From: Pictodentalium vernedei
Lineage: Eukaryota > Mollusca > Scaphopoda > Dentaliida > Dentaliidae
Assembly (NCBI GenBank): GCA_031216915.1
Contig: CM062296.1
Span: 791,694,823 to 791,758,822, forward strand
Direction of reading: 5' to 3'
DNA: 64,000 nt
Shown here: piece by piece, positions 63,981 through 64,000 of the stretch
How positions within the stretch are numbered: position 1 is the first letter of the stretch
Layout: every line of letters starts with the position of its first letter
Made by a program: the position numbers and the translations under genes
The notes under the pieces: generated by a model
Database searches by the model: none
Seen by the model: only the letters and a program-made list of their open reading frames with translations
What the model was told of the DNA's origin: nothing

Positions 63981-64000
63981 CAGTTAAAACTAGAAGTCCT
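63981..64000. mobile_element. Mariner-like MITE, cagttaaaactagaag family, copy at window edge
   Basis: The last 20 bases, cagttaaaactagaagtcct, are the end of the family seen at 46495 and 53038, preceded by TA. It interrupts LINE B; the rest is outside the window. Confidence 0.85.

Overview
The window looks like AT-rich nuclear DNA from an invertebrate animal, most likely a lophotrochozoan such as a mollusc. The reasons are: spliced exons of secreted PAN/apple, EGF/EB-like and F-type-lectin-like proteins; tRNA- and 5S-rRNA-derived SINEs; LINEs; Tc1, hAT, pogo, TTAA-target and Academ-like DNA transposons; a Helitron-like piece; and very many foldback MITEs. There is no operon structure and no intact long host ORF. 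The species assignment is inference; no search could be run.

Host genes. On the minus strand three phase-1 exons fit together: a signal-peptide plus PAN exon (25313-24971), a cysteine-rich EB/EGF-like exon (7467-7342) and a short cysteine-containing terminal exon with stop and polyadenylation signal (5351-5260). If joined, one intron is about 17.5 kb and holds most of the transposons of the first third. A second PAN-like first exon may lie at 28637-28400 (minus). On the plus strand at 53.6-59.0 kb there are several exon-like pieces of an F-type lectin (fucolectin/FTP-like) domain. One of them is cut by a TA-target MITE that itself carries a TTAA-target MITE; without the insertion the reading frame is continuous.

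Mobile DNA by region. 0-2.3 kb: Tc1 relic, MITEs, 5S SINE, Helitron-like piece. 3-8 kb: foldbacks, tRNA SINE, TIR elements. 8.5-17.3 kb: a nearly complete LINE (esterase-type ORF1; endonuclease plus reverse transcriptase ORF2) interrupted inside its esterase domain by a 3.6-kb Academ-like transposon with an XPG/FEN1-like nuclease and a Cys-rich CXC motif. 18-20 kb: two more 3' fragments of the same LINE, in opposite orientation. 20.6-24.5 kb: Tc1 fragment, MITEs, SINE inside SINE. 26-49 kb: MITEs, SINEs, hAT MITEs, arrays of short palindromic words. 50.0-51.8 kb: a fossil Ty3/gypsy-type LTR remnant. 52.8-56 kb: MITEs, including pogo-like in mariner-like. 59.1-64 kb: a second LINE (minus strand) split by a foldback MITE and by a multi-level TTAA-target nest.

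The dominant theme is inverted symmetry: about twenty-five near-perfect palindromes or foldbacks, most of them the centres of MITEs, and four loci built from repeated short palindromic words of unrelated sequence. Those arrays and the disrupted lectin gene are the most interesting items. Coordinates of repeat edges are by eye and may be off by a few bases unless a target-site duplication is quoted.
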